A stretch of DNA of 64,000 nt from Aquabacterium sp. OR-4 (lineage in GTDB: Bacteria; Pseudomonadota; Gammaproteobacteria; Burkholderiales; Burkholderiaceae_C): the NCBI RefSeq assembly GCF_025290835.2, contig NZ_JAOCQD020000001.1:992001-1056000 (forward strand), read 5' to 3'. Shown here piece after piece: positions 16,499-24,525 of the stretch (position 1 is its first letter; each line of letters opens with the position of its first letter). A program made the translations under genes and the position numbers. The notes below the pieces were generated by a model. It saw only the letters and a program-made list of their open reading frames with translations, was not told where the DNA came from and ran no database searches.

Positions 16499-17302
16499 TC
16501 AGCGCAGGCGGCGCACCGGCAGCGGCCGCACACGGCGGCGCGACAGCCAGGGCAGCGCGATCAGGCCGGCCAGCAGCAGTGCGCCGGTCTTCAGTTCGGG
16601 CACCGGTGCGGCCACGCCACCGCCCAGCGCACCGCTGCCGGGCAGGGCGGCCGCCTGGGCCCAGCGCAGCGTGCCGCCGGCCACCAGGTACTCGCCCAGG
16701 CCATCGCCGTACAGCGCCACCTGGCTGAAGCGGCCGGCCGGTGCGATGGCACCGACGAACTGGGTGTACTGGCCGTGCAGCAGCCAGCCGGGGTTGTCGG
16801 CCGCCGACTGCGCGGTGGCCACGGCCAGGCCCGGCCCGCCGTCAAAGGCCAGGTACAGGCTGGAGGCAAAGCAGCAGGTGCCCCAGTCGCCGATCTCCAG
16901 CCCGAAGGCGCTGATCGGCTGCTCGAACCGGAACAGCAGGCCCGAGGCCGGCCCCGCGGTGCTGGGCACCAGGCCGATGGCGGCGCCGCTCAGCGCGCCC
17001 GGCAGGCCCAGCGCGCGCAGCGCGGCGTAGTCGGGGTCCACCAGGCGCGGCAGGCCGTCGGCGCCCAGGATGTCCAGGCCGGGCAGCGCGAAGCGGCGCG
17101 CGCCGTCGCTCAGACCGTGCAGGGTCTGGGTGTGCACGGGCCGGCCGATGGCCGCCACGCCGGCATCGAAGGCCTGCGCGCCGGCCAGCAGGTCGGCATG
17201 GATCAGCAGCGGCGCCGGGTCAGCGCCGGCCGCCTGGGCCGGCACCTGCGGCGTGAACAGCAGGGTGGCCGAGGCCAGCAGGGCGCGGAGCAGCAGATTC
17301 AT
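16499..17302 (-). CDS. Exported protein with a degenerate PEP-CTERM-like C-terminus
   Basis: 267 residues. Residues 1-24 form a signal peptide (MNLLLRALLASATLLF, cleavage after AQA). The middle has beta-rich, Gly-rich segments including GLEIGDWGTCCFASSLYLAF. The last 35 residues have the tripartite layout of PEP-CTERM proteins: VPELKTG, a hydrophobic segment (ALLLAGLIALPWL) and an Arg cluster (SRRRVRP). The usual Val-Pro-Glu-Pro is Val-Pro-Glu-Leu here, so recognition by an exosortase is uncertain. Such proteins are sorted to the envelope or extracellular matrix. The start at 17302 is chosen for the signal peptide; an upstream ATG at 17368 would bury it. No exosortase gene is in the window. 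Function unknown. Confidence 0.6.
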   Translation of the reverse strand: MNLLLRALLASATLLFTPQVPAQAAGADPAPLLIHADLLAGAQAFDAGVAAIGRPVHTQTLHGLSDGARRFALPGLDILGADGLPRLVDPDYAALRALGLPGALSGAAIGLVPSTAGPASGLLFRFEQPISAFGLEIGDWGTCCFASSLYLAFDGGPGLAVATAQSAADNPGWLLHGQYTQFVGAIAPAGRFSQVALYGDGLGEYLVAGGTLRWAQAAALPGSGALGGGVAAPVPELKTGALLLAGLIALPWLSRRRVRPLPVRRLR

Positions 17303-17488
17303 GGGGACGGGGGCGCGAACGGACAGTGGGCAACAGGCCGTCAGTGTGGGCGCGCGGCCTGCGGGCAAAGCCGCGATGAGTGCAGGCTTTCGGTCGTGAA
17401 TCGGCCCGGTGCGTGGCTGCCCGCCGGGGCGCTCAGCCGCGCCGCGGCGGCGTGGCGGCGTGGCCTGGCAGATCAGCCGCTCAGACGA

Positions 17489-17788
17489 TCAAGGCTCGGC
17501 GCCGGCCGCCAGCGCTTGCAGGCAGGCCAGGCACAGGCAGCCGCGGTAGCGCTGGCGCAGCGTGGCCTGCAGCGCGGGGGCCAGGCTCAGCGTGCTGCAG
17601 GGGCAGGGTGCCGGGCCCTGCACGCCGCAGTGGAAGCCGCCGCCGCAGCGCGGGCAGCGGTCGGGGGGCGGGGTGTCTGCCGCGGGCTTGGCCGCGGTGT
17701 CGGCAGGGGTGGTGGCCGGGGTTGTGGCCGGGGTGTTGCCCGCCGGCTCGGCCGTGGTGGCACCGGTGCCGGCGGCCAGGCCCGTCAC
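17489..17788 (-). CDS. Small cysteine-rich CWC-family protein
   Basis: 99 residues beginning with GTG whose last bases overlap the matB stop (GTGA), so it is probably translated by coupling to matB. Residues 1-42 are Thr/Ala/Pro-rich low complexity (NTPATTPATTPADT). Residues about 45-93 hold eight cysteines in the pattern CPRCGGGFHCG, PCPCSTL and CLCLACLQAL, matching the cysteine-rich CWC family. The cysteines suggest metal binding, probably zinc. The family's function is unknown; it is often a small cytoplasmic protein after unrelated genes. The 186 bases between this gene and the PEP-CTERM-like gene hold nothing I recognise. Confidence 0.65.
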   Translation of the reverse strand: MTGLAAGTGATTAEPAGNTPATTPATTPADTAAKPAADTPPPDRCPRCGGGFHCGVQGPAPCPCSTLSLAPALQATLRQRYRGCLCLACLQALAAGAEP

Positions 17789-19338
17789 GCGAACAGGCCC
17801 TGGTGCTGCTCGCGCAGCAGGTTCTTCTGCACCTTGCCCATGGCGTTGCGCGGCAGGTCGGCCACCACGAACAGTTGCTTGGGCACCTTGAAGTTGGCGA
17901 TCTGCGCCTTGAGCCCGGCCACCATGGCCGCGGCGTCGAGCGTGGCGCCGGGGCGGGCCACCACCACGGCCACCACCGCTTCGCCAAAGTCGGGGTGGGG
18001 CACGCCGATCACGGCGCTTTCGGCCACGCCCGGCATCTCGTTGATGAAGCCCTCGATCTCGGCCGGGTAGACGTTGTAGCCGCCGCTGATGATCAAGTCC
18101 TTGCTGCGGCCCACGATGGTGATGAAGCCGTCGGCCGCACGCTGGCCCACGTCGCCGGTCTTGAACCAGCGCTGGCCCTGGGCGTCGCTGGCGAACTCCT
18201 CGGCGGTTTTTTCGGGCATGCGCCAGTAGCCGGCAAACACATTGGGGCCGCGCACCTGGATGTGGCCGATCTCGCCGCTGTTGCAGGCACTGCCGTCGTC
18301 GCGCACCACGCGCACCGCCACGCCGGGCAGGGCCGGGCCCACGGTGCCGCGCTGGCGTGCGCCGTCGCTGGCGCGGCCGGGGTTGCTGGTCAGCATCACG
18401 GTCTCGCTCATGCCGTAGCGCTCGAGGATCACGTGGCCGGTGCGGGTGGTCCAGTCGTCGAAGGTTTCCACCAGCAGCGGCGCCGAGCCGCTGATGAACA
18501 GGCGCATGTGCGCGGCCTGCGCCGTGCTCAGCGCCGCCTCGCCCAGCATGCGCACGTACAGCGTGGGCACGCCCATGAACACCGTGGCGCGCGGAAACTG
18601 CGCAATCACCGTCTTGGGCTCGAACCGGTTCAGCCACAGCATGGTGCTGCCGTTGAGCAGCGCGCCGTGGCTGGCCACGAACAGGCCGTGCACATGGAAG
18701 ATCGGCAGCGCGTGGATCAGCACGTCATCGGGCTGCCAGTCCCAATACGACTTGAGCACCTGGGCGTTGGACAGCAGGTTGCCGTGGCTCAGCATCGCGC
18801 CCTTGCTGCGCCCGGTGGTGCCGCTGGTGTAGAGGATGGCGGCCAGCGCGTCGGCCGGCTTCACCGCCGGCGTGTGCTGGTCGCCGTGGTGCGCGGCGCG
18901 TTCCAGCAGGCTGCCGCTGCGGTCGTCGCCCAGCGTGAACACATGCGCCGTGCCGCTGGCAAACGCGATGCGGCTGACCCAGGTGAAGTTCTTGGGCGCG
19001 CAGACCACCACCGCCGGCTCGGCATTGCCGATGAAGTAGCCGATCTCGGCTTCCTGGTAGGCGGTGTTCAGCGGCAGAAACACATGGCCGGCGCGCAGCA
19101 CGGCCAGGTACAGCACCAGGGCCTCCACGCTCTTCTCGGTCTGCACCGCGATGCGGCTGGCCGGCGGCAGGCCCAGGCTGTCGATCAGGTTGGCCATCAT
19201 GGCCGTGGCGCGATCGAGATCGCGCCAGCTGTAGAGGCTGCCGGCGCAGGGGCCGTCCAGCACCTCGATGGCCGGGCGGTCGAGATCGGCCGGAAAGGCG
19301 GCGCGCAGCGCGCTGAAGAGGTTGTGGTTGTCGCTCAT
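17785..19338 (-). CDS. matB: Malonyl-CoA synthetase
   Basis: 517-residue adenylate-forming enzyme. It should convert malonate, CoA and ATP to malonyl-CoA, AMP and pyrophosphate in the cytoplasm. The start MSDNHNLFSALRAAF and the segments VQTEKSVEALVLYLAVLRAG and FLPLNTAYQEAEIGYF match Rhizobium MatB closely. The P-loop is LYTSGTTGRSKGAM, the acceptor loop ERYGMSETVMLTSNPG, and the hinge/catalytic region FKTGDVG with a C-terminal Lys in NAMGKVQKN. The start at 19338 lies 8 bases after the stop of the Bug protein gene. Linkage to malonyl-CoA decarboxylase (matA) and a GntR regulator strongly supports malonate as substrate. Methylmalonate is a possible side substrate. Confidence 0.92.
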   Translation of the reverse strand: MSDNHNLFSALRAAFPADLDRPAIEVLDGPCAGSLYSWRDLDRATAMMANLIDSLGLPPASRIAVQTEKSVEALVLYLAVLRAGHVFLPLNTAYQEAEIGYFIGNAEPAVVVCAPKNFTWVSRIAFASGTAHVFTLGDDRSGSLLERAAHHGDQHTPAVKPADALAAILYTSGTTGRSKGAMLSHGNLLSNAQVLKSYWDWQPDDVLIHALPIFHVHGLFVASHGALLNGSTMLWLNRFEPKTVIAQFPRATVFMGVPTLYVRMLGEAALSTAQAAHMRLFISGSAPLLVETFDDWTTRTGHVILERYGMSETVMLTSNPGRASDGARQRGTVGPALPGVAVRVVRDDGSACNSGEIGHIQVRGPNVFAGYWRMPEKTAEEFASDAQGQRWFKTGDVGQRAADGFITIVGRSKDLIISGGYNVYPAEIEGFINEMPGVAESAVIGVPHPDFGEAVVAVVVARPGATLDAAAMVAGLKAQIANFKVPKQLFVVADLPRNAMGKVQKNLLREQHQGLFA

Positions 19339-19346
19339 CGTGCGTG

Positions 19347-20351
19347 TCAGTCGAGTTTGGCTCCGGACGACTTGACGACCTCGTGCCAGCGCCGGGTCTC
19401 GGCGGCCACGAAGCGGCCGAAGTCGGCGCCCCACAGGTTGGGCGGCAGCGCGCCCAGGTTGGCCCAGGCGGCCTTGACCTCGTCGGAGTTCAGCGTCTTC
19501 TTCAGCTCGGCGCTCATCGCGTCGATGATGGGCTGCGGCGTGCCCTTGGGCGCCCACAGGCCGTACCAGGTGGCCACCTGGTAGGTGGCCACGCCGCCCT
19601 CGGTGCTGGTGGGCACGTCGGCAAAGCCCGGCGCGCGCTGGGTGCCGGCCACCGCCAGGGCCTTGATGCGGCCGGCCTTGATGTGCGCGGCCGAGGAGCC
19701 CAGGCCGTCGAACATCAGGTCCACCTGGCCGGCGATCAGGTCTTGCAGCGCCGGGCCGGCGCCGCGGTACGGAATGTGGGTGATGAAGGTCTTGGTCTGC
19801 AGCTTGAACAGCTCGCCGGCCAGGTGGTGGCTGGTGCCGTTGCCGGCCGAGCCGTAGTTGAGCTTGCCGGGGTTCTTGCGCAGGTACTCCAGCAGGCCCT
19901 TCAGATCGCTCACCGGCACGCGCTGGGCATTGACCACGATGACCTGCGGCACGCTGCTGAGCAGGCCCACCGGCACGAAGTCGCGCTCGAGCTCGTAGTC
20001 GAGCCGGGGGTACATCGACGGCGCGATGGCGTGGTGCACCGCGCCCATGAAGAAGGTGTAGCCATCGGGCGCGGCCTTGGCCGCCACGCCGGCGCCCACG
20101 GTGCCGCCGGCGCCGCCCTTGTTGTCGATCAGGAACTGCTTGCCGGTGCTCTTGCTCATGGCCGCAAACAGCGGCCGTGCAAAGGCGTCGGTGCCGCCGC
20201 CGGCCGGGAAGGGCACGACGATGTTGACCGGCTTGCTGGGCCAGGCCTGGGCTTGCGCCTGGGCGGCCAGCGGCAGCGCCAGCAGGCTGGCGGCGGCCGT
20301 GGCCAGCGCCAGGGCACCGCGGCGGCGGATGGAAATCGGGTTGCTGCGCAT
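19347..20351 (-). CDS. Tripartite tricarboxylate transporter (Bug/TctC) periplasmic binding protein
   Basis: 334 residues with a signal peptide at residues 1-30 (RRRGALALATAAASLLAL, cleavage after AQA). The Bug-family hallmarks follow: WPSKPVNIVVPFPAGGGTDAFARP, the GAGGTVGAG loop, and the IPYRGAGPALQDLIAGQ segment. These proteins bind small carboxylates in the periplasm and deliver them to TctAB permeases, or act as sensors. Here it sits between matA and matB, where other mat operons encode the carrier MatC, so malonate is the likely ligand (inference). No TctA/TctB permease genes are next to it. Of the two adjacent ATG codons, the one at 20351 is preferred: AGGAG lies five bases upstream. 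Confidence 0.88.
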   Translation of the reverse strand: MRSNPISIRRRGALALATAAASLLALPLAAQAQAQAWPSKPVNIVVPFPAGGGTDAFARPLFAAMSKSTGKQFLIDNKGGAGGTVGAGVAAKAAPDGYTFFMGAVHHAIAPSMYPRLDYELERDFVPVGLLSSVPQVIVVNAQRVPVSDLKGLLEYLRKNPGKLNYGSAGNGTSHHLAGELFKLQTKTFITHIPYRGAGPALQDLIAGQVDLMFDGLGSSAAHIKAGRIKALAVAGTQRAPGFADVPTSTEGGVATYQVATWYGLWAPKGTPQPIIDAMSAELKKTLNSDEVKAAWANLGALPPNLWGADFGRFVAAETRRWHEVVKSSGAKLD

Positions 20352-20464
20352 CATGTCTCCTGCGACGTTCGTGTTGTGAAGTCCGGCCGGCCGGGCCTTG
20401 CCCCGGCGCGTGCCCCGGGGGCTGGCGGGCGATGATGCCACCAGCGCCCCGGCACTCTGCTGCC

Positions 20465-21952
20465 TCAGATCAGGCTCTGGATCGCCCGTGCCTGCACCAC
20501 CTCGCCACGCACATAGCGCTGGTGCCGGCGCTCGATGTGCTGCAGGTCGTACAGGTAGTTCACCATCAGGCCGGCCGACTGCTTGAGGCCCTTGGGCGCC
20601 AGGTTGGCCAGCGGGTTCAGGCGCTCGAGCCGCGCGCCGTTGTCGAGGTGGAAACGCGCCACCGGATCGCCCAGCGGCTGCGCCGTGACCTGGGTGAGGT
20701 AGATCGTGGCCAGGCGCTTGAGGGCCTGCTGCGCCGGCGCCGGCAGGGCCTGCAGCGCGGCCAGCTGGCCGAGGCCGGCCAGATCGTCGCCGGCGGCCTC
20801 GCGCAGCGTGGCCAGGGCATGCACGGCGCGCTCGGTCACCGGCTGCGGCAGGCCGATCAGCGCCCGCGCCACCTGGGCCGGATCGCGCGCGCTGTGCAGC
20901 CAGGCCATCAGGCCCGGAATGGGCGACAGCGTGCAGAAGGTGCTGAGCTGCGGAAACTCGCGCTTGAGCTCGGCCGCCACCCGCTTGATCAGAAAGTTGC
21001 CCAGCGACACGCCGCGCAGGCCCGGCTGGCAGTTGCTGATCGAATAGAACACCGCCACCTTGGCCGCCTCGGGCGGGCGCGGCGCGGCCTTCTTGTCGAT
21101 CAGCGGCGCAATCGCCTCGGCCATCGCGTCGACCAGCGCCACCTCGACGAAGATCAGCGGCTCCTGCGGCAGCTGCGGGTGGAAAAACGCGAAGCAGCGG
21201 CGGTCAGGCTGCAGGCGGCGGCGCAGGTCGTCCCAGCCGTCGATCTCGTGCACCGCCTCGTGGTGGATGATCTGCTCGAGCAGTTGCGCGGGCGAGTTCC
21301 AGTCGACCCGCTGCAGCTGCAGGAAGCCGGGGTTGAACCAGCTCGACAGCAGGTGCAGCAGGTCGTGCTCCACCACCGCCAGCGCGCGCTGGCGCGGCAG
21401 GCGCTCCAGCAAGGCCCGGCGCAGCCGCACCAGGGCCGCGCAGCCGCCGGGCGCGCGGTTGATGCGACGCAGCAGCTCCTGGCGCGGCGGCTCGGCCAGG
21501 CGGCCCAGCTGCAGCAGCGTGTCGGGCAGCTGCGGGGCATTGGCATAGGCCACCGCGGCGGCCAGCACCTTCTTGGGATCGGGCGAGAAGTCGCGCGCCA
21601 GGTGCTCGAAAAAGCGGTCGAGCAGCGGATGGCGCGGCGCATCGAGCAGCGGCTCCAGTCGGGCCAGGATGGCGCGCGCGATGGCCGGGCCGTTGGCCTC
21701 GCCGTCTTCCGACAGCAGGCGCCGGCAGTCTTGCAGCAGCGGCCGCAGCGCACGGTCGGCCTCGGCGCGGGCCAGGCGCGGGCTGGCGGCCTTGCCGGCG
21801 GGCGTGGCGGGCTTGCCGGTGGGGCTGGCGGCTTTGCCGGTGGGGCTGGCGGCCTTGCCGGCTGGGGCGGCGGCGTTGCCGGTGGCCGGCGTGGCACGGG
21901 GCGCGCGGCGTTTCACGGCGGCGGGGCGGGGGGTGGGGGTGTCATCCGGCAT
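20465..21952 (-). CDS. matA: Malonyl-CoA decarboxylase
   Basis: 495 residues. It decarboxylates malonyl-CoA to acetyl-CoA, completing malonate use. The decarboxylase fold is recognisable from residue about 65 to the end: LLSSWFNPGFLQLQRVDW, IIHHEAVHEIDGW, VAVFYSISNCQPGLRGVSLG (the catalytic Ser/His region), FCTLSPIPGL, and the C-terminal PVARFHLDNGARLERLNP with SAGLMVNYLY. The first 60 residues are a Lys/Ala/Pro/Thr-rich tail made of a seven-residue repeat (SPTGKAA), unusual for the family. The ATG at 21952 overlaps the matR stop by eleven bases. The 113-base gap to the Bug gene suggests weaker coupling there. Cytoplasmic. Confidence 0.92.
   Translation of the reverse strand: MPDDTPTPRPAAVKRRAPRATPATGNAAAPAGKAASPTGKAASPTGKPATPAGKAASPRLARAEADRALRPLLQDCRRLLSEDGEANGPAIARAILARLEPLLDAPRHPLLDRFFEHLARDFSPDPKKVLAAAVAYANAPQLPDTLLQLGRLAEPPRQELLRRINRAPGGCAALVRLRRALLERLPRQRALAVVEHDLLHLLSSWFNPGFLQLQRVDWNSPAQLLEQIIHHEAVHEIDGWDDLRRRLQPDRRCFAFFHPQLPQEPLIFVEVALVDAMAEAIAPLIDKKAAPRPPEAAKVAVFYSISNCQPGLRGVSLGNFLIKRVAAELKREFPQLSTFCTLSPIPGLMAWLHSARDPAQVARALIGLPQPVTERAVHALATLREAAGDDLAGLGQLAALQALPAPAQQALKRLATIYLTQVTAQPLGDPVARFHLDNGARLERLNPLANLAPKGLKQSAGLMVNYLYDLQHIERRHQRYVRGEVVQARAIQSLI
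21791..21888. repeat. 21-bp tandem repeat inside matA
   Basis: About four and a half copies of a 21-base unit (CTTGCCGG followed by a G-rich half) at 21791, 21812, 21833, 21854 and 21875. It encodes a repeated heptapeptide (SPTGKAA and variants) in the N-terminal tail of malonyl-CoA decarboxylase. The unit is a multiple of three, so changes in copy number would keep the reading frame; copy number may vary between strains. Confidence 0.75.
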
Positions 21953-22625
21953 GGCGGGCGGCCTGCTCCTGGTGCTGCAGCGCCTTCAGCGCGGCCAGTT
22001 GGGCCATCAGGTGGTCGTGCATGGCGCGGCCGGCGCGCTCGGCATCGCCGCTGCGCATGGCCGCGATCAAGACGCGGTGTTCGTTGATCGAGTCCTGCAG
22101 CCGGCCCGGTGCGGCCAGCTGGCGGCCCCGCCACAGGCGCATGAAGCGGCGCAGGTCGCCGGTGGCGCGGTCGAGCCAGCGGTTGGCGGCCAGTTGCTGC
22201 ACCCGGGTGTGGAAGTCGTGGTTGGCGCGGTAGTAGCCGTCGAGGTCTTGCGCGGCGGCGTGGTGCTCGAGCTGGTCGTGCAGCTGCTGCAGCTGGGCCA
22301 GGTCGGTGGGCGTGGCGCGGTGGGTGGCCTCCAGCGCGCAGCGGCCTTCCAGCATGGCCATCACCGGAAACAGCTGCTCGGCGTCGCCATCGCCCAGCTC
22401 GGTGACGCGGGCGCCGCGCCGCGGCACCCAGTCGACCAGGCCCTCGGAGGCCAGCACCTTGAGCGCCTCGCGCACCGGCGTGCGGCTGATCTGCCAGGCC
22501 TCGGCCAGCGCGTTTTCGTCGATGAAGCTGCCGGGCGCCAGTTCACGCTCGAAGACCATGGCCCGCAGCCGGGCGGCCACGCCATCGTGCATCGAGACAC
22601 CGCGCAGCGGGATCGGATCGCTCAT
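21942..22625 (-). CDS. matR: GntR-family (FCD-type) regulator of malonate genes
   Basis: 227 residues. The N-terminal winged helix (ALAEAWQISRTPVREALKVLASEGLVDWVPRRG, residues about 40-75) is typical GntR. The C-terminal all-helical FCD domain shows the metal/ligand His pattern (DFHTRVQQLA, EHRVLIAAMRSGDAERAG, MHDHLMAQLAAL). It most likely represses the mat genes and is released by malonate or malonyl-CoA, as MatR does in Rhizobium. The ATG at 22625 is preferred; an in-frame Met at residue 12 is possible. It is the first gene of the minus-strand cluster matR-matA-Bug-matB. A FadR/FCD-type palindrome (TGTAATTACA) lies 17 bases upstream of its start, suggesting autoregulation. Confidence 0.82.
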   Translation of the reverse strand: MSDPIPLRGVSMHDGVAARLRAMVFERELAPGSFIDENALAEAWQISRTPVREALKVLASEGLVDWVPRRGARVTELGDGDAEQLFPVMAMLEGRCALEATHRATPTDLAQLQQLHDQLEHHAAAQDLDGYYRANHDFHTRVQQLAANRWLDRATGDLRRFMRLWRGRQLAAPGRLQDSINEHRVLIAAMRSGDAERAGRAMHDHLMAQLAALKALQHQEQAARHAG

Positions 22626-22634
22626 GCCACTATC

Positions 22635-22651
22635 GTAATGCTGTAATTACA
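22635..22651. promoter_or_regulatory. Candidate GntR (MatR) operator
   Basis: TGTAATTACA at 22642-22651 is a perfect 10-bp palindrome of the GT-N4-AC type bound by FCD-class GntR proteins. GTAAT (22635-22639) also pairs with ATTAC (22646-22650). On the minus strand TGTAAT could serve as the -10 of matR, so a bound regulator would block transcription. It lies in the 203-base gap between the divergent matR and sorA genes, much nearer matR. Confidence 0.5.
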
Positions 22652-22828
22652 AAATCACCATGGTGTTCTCCCGCCCTTGAACTGGGGATGCCGCCCGGCC
22701 CGGGCCCGGGCCTTGCACAACGCAGAATGTGCCCAGCGGCCGGCCCCGGGCCGGGGCACGCCGCCGCTGCGCCAACCGGCCGCCCGGCCATCCCTTCCCC
22801 CTGTTCGGACTGCTGCAAGGAAGTACCC

Positions 22829-24115
22829 ATGCGTCGTGTTCTGCCCCCCGATTCGATTGCGCAAGCCGCCGCAGGCGAAACGCCCGCACTGCCCGCCCGG
22901 CGCCGCCTGATGGCCGGCGGCGCGGCCGCGCTGGCGGCTGCCGGCTTGGGCGCCGCGCGCACGGCCGGGGCGCAGACCGCCGTCACGCCGGCCACCCCGG
23001 CCGCCCCGGCCGCCCCGGGTGCCGCCAAACCGCTGCCGGCCTACGTGGCCTGGAAGGACCCCGCCACGCTGATCCAGCACAGCGGCACCACCATCGAGAC
23101 CCGGCGCAGCGCCTTCGGCACCAGCCCGATCACGCCGGCCGAGCGCCTGTACATCCGCAACAACCTGCCGGCACCCGATGCCGCCATCGTGGCCGACCGC
23201 GATGCCTGGGTGGTCGCCATCGAGGGCGTCAAGCAGCCGCGCAGCCTGAGCCTGGCCGAGCTGAAGGGCCTGGGCGTGGAGACCGTGGCCATGGTGCTGC
23301 AGTGCTCGGGCAATGGCCGCGGGTTCTTTCCCAGCAAGCCCAGCGGCACGCCCTGGGGTGTGGGCGCGGCCGGCTGCGTGATGTGGAGCGGCGTGCCGCT
23401 GCGCCAGGTGGCCGCCGCGCTGGGCGGCGTGGCCGAGGGCATGCGCTTCATCACCGGCACCGGTGGCGAGAAGCTGCCCGAGGGGGTGGACCCCAAGAGC
23501 GTGATCGTCGAGCGCTCGGTGCCGATGGCGGCGCTGGCCGACGCGCTGCTGGCCTGGGAGATGAACGGCGCGCCGATCGCGCTGGCCCACGGCGGCCCGC
23601 TGCGGCTGGTGGTGCCCGGCTACACCGGCGTGAACAGCATCAAGTACGTCAAGCGCCTGGCCTTCACGGCGCAGGAGAGCGATGCCCGCATCATGTCGCA
23701 CGGCTACCGCATCAGCCCGCCGGGCGCCAAGGGCGACCCGAGCCAGCCCTCGGTGCAGGAGATGGCGGTCAAGAGCTGGATCAACAGCCCGGCCGGCGAC
23801 GGCGCGCCGCTCAAGCCCGGCACGGTGCAGATTGCCGGTGTGGCCTTTGGTGGCGTGAACGCGGTGTTTGCGGTGGAAGTGTCGGTGGATGGTGGCAGCA
23901 CCTGGCTGCCGGCGCGTTTTGTCGGGCCCGACCTCGGCCGCTATGCCTGGCGCAATTTCGTGCTCGAGGCACGCCTGTCCGCCGGCAGCCACCGCCTGAT
24001 GAGCCGCGCCACCGACTCCACCGGCCAGGTGCAGCCGCGCGACCGCGCCGAAAACGCCGGCGGCTACAACAACAACAGCTGGGCCGACCACGCGGTGACG
24101 GTGGTGGTGGCCTGA
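22829..24115 (+). CDS. sorA: Sulfite:cytochrome c oxidoreductase, molybdenum subunit
   Basis: 428 residues. A twin-arginine signal (PARRRLMAGGAAALAAAG) sends the folded Moco protein to the periplasm. The sulfite oxidase fold follows. Cys159 in MVLQCSGNGRGFF is the molybdenum ligand, and AAGCVMWSGVPLR, VPGYTGVNSIKYVKRL and the C-terminal dimer domain (FAVEVSVDGGSTWLPAR) are characteristic. It oxidises sulfite to sulfate and passes electrons to the next gene's cytochrome. SoxC of the thiosulfate pathway is similar, but no sox genes are near and a single-heme cytochrome follows, favouring SorA. The ATG at 22829 has AAGGA about 6 bases upstream. Its stop overlaps the sorB start. Confidence 0.88.
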   Translation: MRRVLPPDSIAQAAAGETPALPARRRLMAGGAAALAAAGLGAARTAGAQTAVTPATPAAPAAPGAAKPLPAYVAWKDPATLIQHSGTTIETRRSAFGTSPITPAERLYIRNNLPAPDAAIVADRDAWVVAIEGVKQPRSLSLAELKGLGVETVAMVLQCSGNGRGFFPSKPSGTPWGVGAAGCVMWSGVPLRQVAAALGGVAEGMRFITGTGGEKLPEGVDPKSVIVERSVPMAALADALLAWEMNGAPIALAHGGPLRLVVPGYTGVNSIKYVKRLAFTAQESDARIMSHGYRISPPGAKGDPSQPSVQEMAVKSWINSPAGDGAPLKPGTVQIAGVAFGGVNAVFAVEVSVDGGSTWLPARFVGPDLGRYAWRNFVLEARLSAGSHRLMSRATDSTGQVQPRDRAENAGGYNNNSWADHAVTVVVA

Positions 24116-24525
24116 TGGCGGGCCGGCCGGCGGCCCCCCTGGCCTGCGAAGCCCGCATGGCCCCCCTGGCCCCTCTTGCCGGCTTGGCCCGTGTGGCCGG
24201 TGCCGCCATGCTGGCGCTGCTGGCGGCGGCGGCCGGGCAGGCCCAGGCCCAGGCCCAGGCCGGCGACGCCGAGCTGGCGCTGGGCCGGCAGGTCTTCAAG
24301 CAGGGCGCCAAGCCGGCCTGTGCGTTGTGCCACACGCTGCGCGATGCCGACGCCGAGGGCCAGATCGGCCCGCCGCTCGACGAGCTCAAGCCCGACGCCG
24401 CGCGCGTGCTGAAGATCCTGCGCAGCGGCTTCGGCGCCATGCCGGCCTTTGCCGACAAGCTCAGCGAGGCCGAGATGCAGGCCGTGGCGCGCTACGTGGC
24501 CGTGGCCACCGGCGCGGCGCGATGA
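24115..24525 (+). CDS. sorB: Sulfite oxidase cytochrome c subunit
   Basis: 136 residues. A signal peptide is formed by the hydrophobic run AGAAMLALLAAAAG ending in AQAQAQA near residue 47. The mature part has one c-type heme motif CALCH (Cys69, Cys72, His73) and the distal Met in GFGAMPAFADKLSEAEM. It takes electrons from SorA and passes them to a periplasmic cytochrome or oxidase. The ATG at 24115 overlaps the sorA stop (TGATG). A second in-frame ATG at 24157 would give a shorter signal peptide and is equally possible. Its stop overlaps the MOSC gene start, so sorA-sorB-MOSC form one translationally coupled unit. Confidence 0.86.
   Translation: MAGRPAAPLACEARMAPLAPLAGLARVAGAAMLALLAAAAGQAQAQAQAGDAELALGRQVFKQGAKPACALCHTLRDADAEGQIGPPLDELKPDAARVLKILRSGFGAMPAFADKLSEAEMQAVARYVAVATGAAR

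Noticed and set aside
21791..21888. CRISPR-like array
   Set aside because: The 21-bp units are directly adjacent without spacers and lie inside the matA coding sequence.
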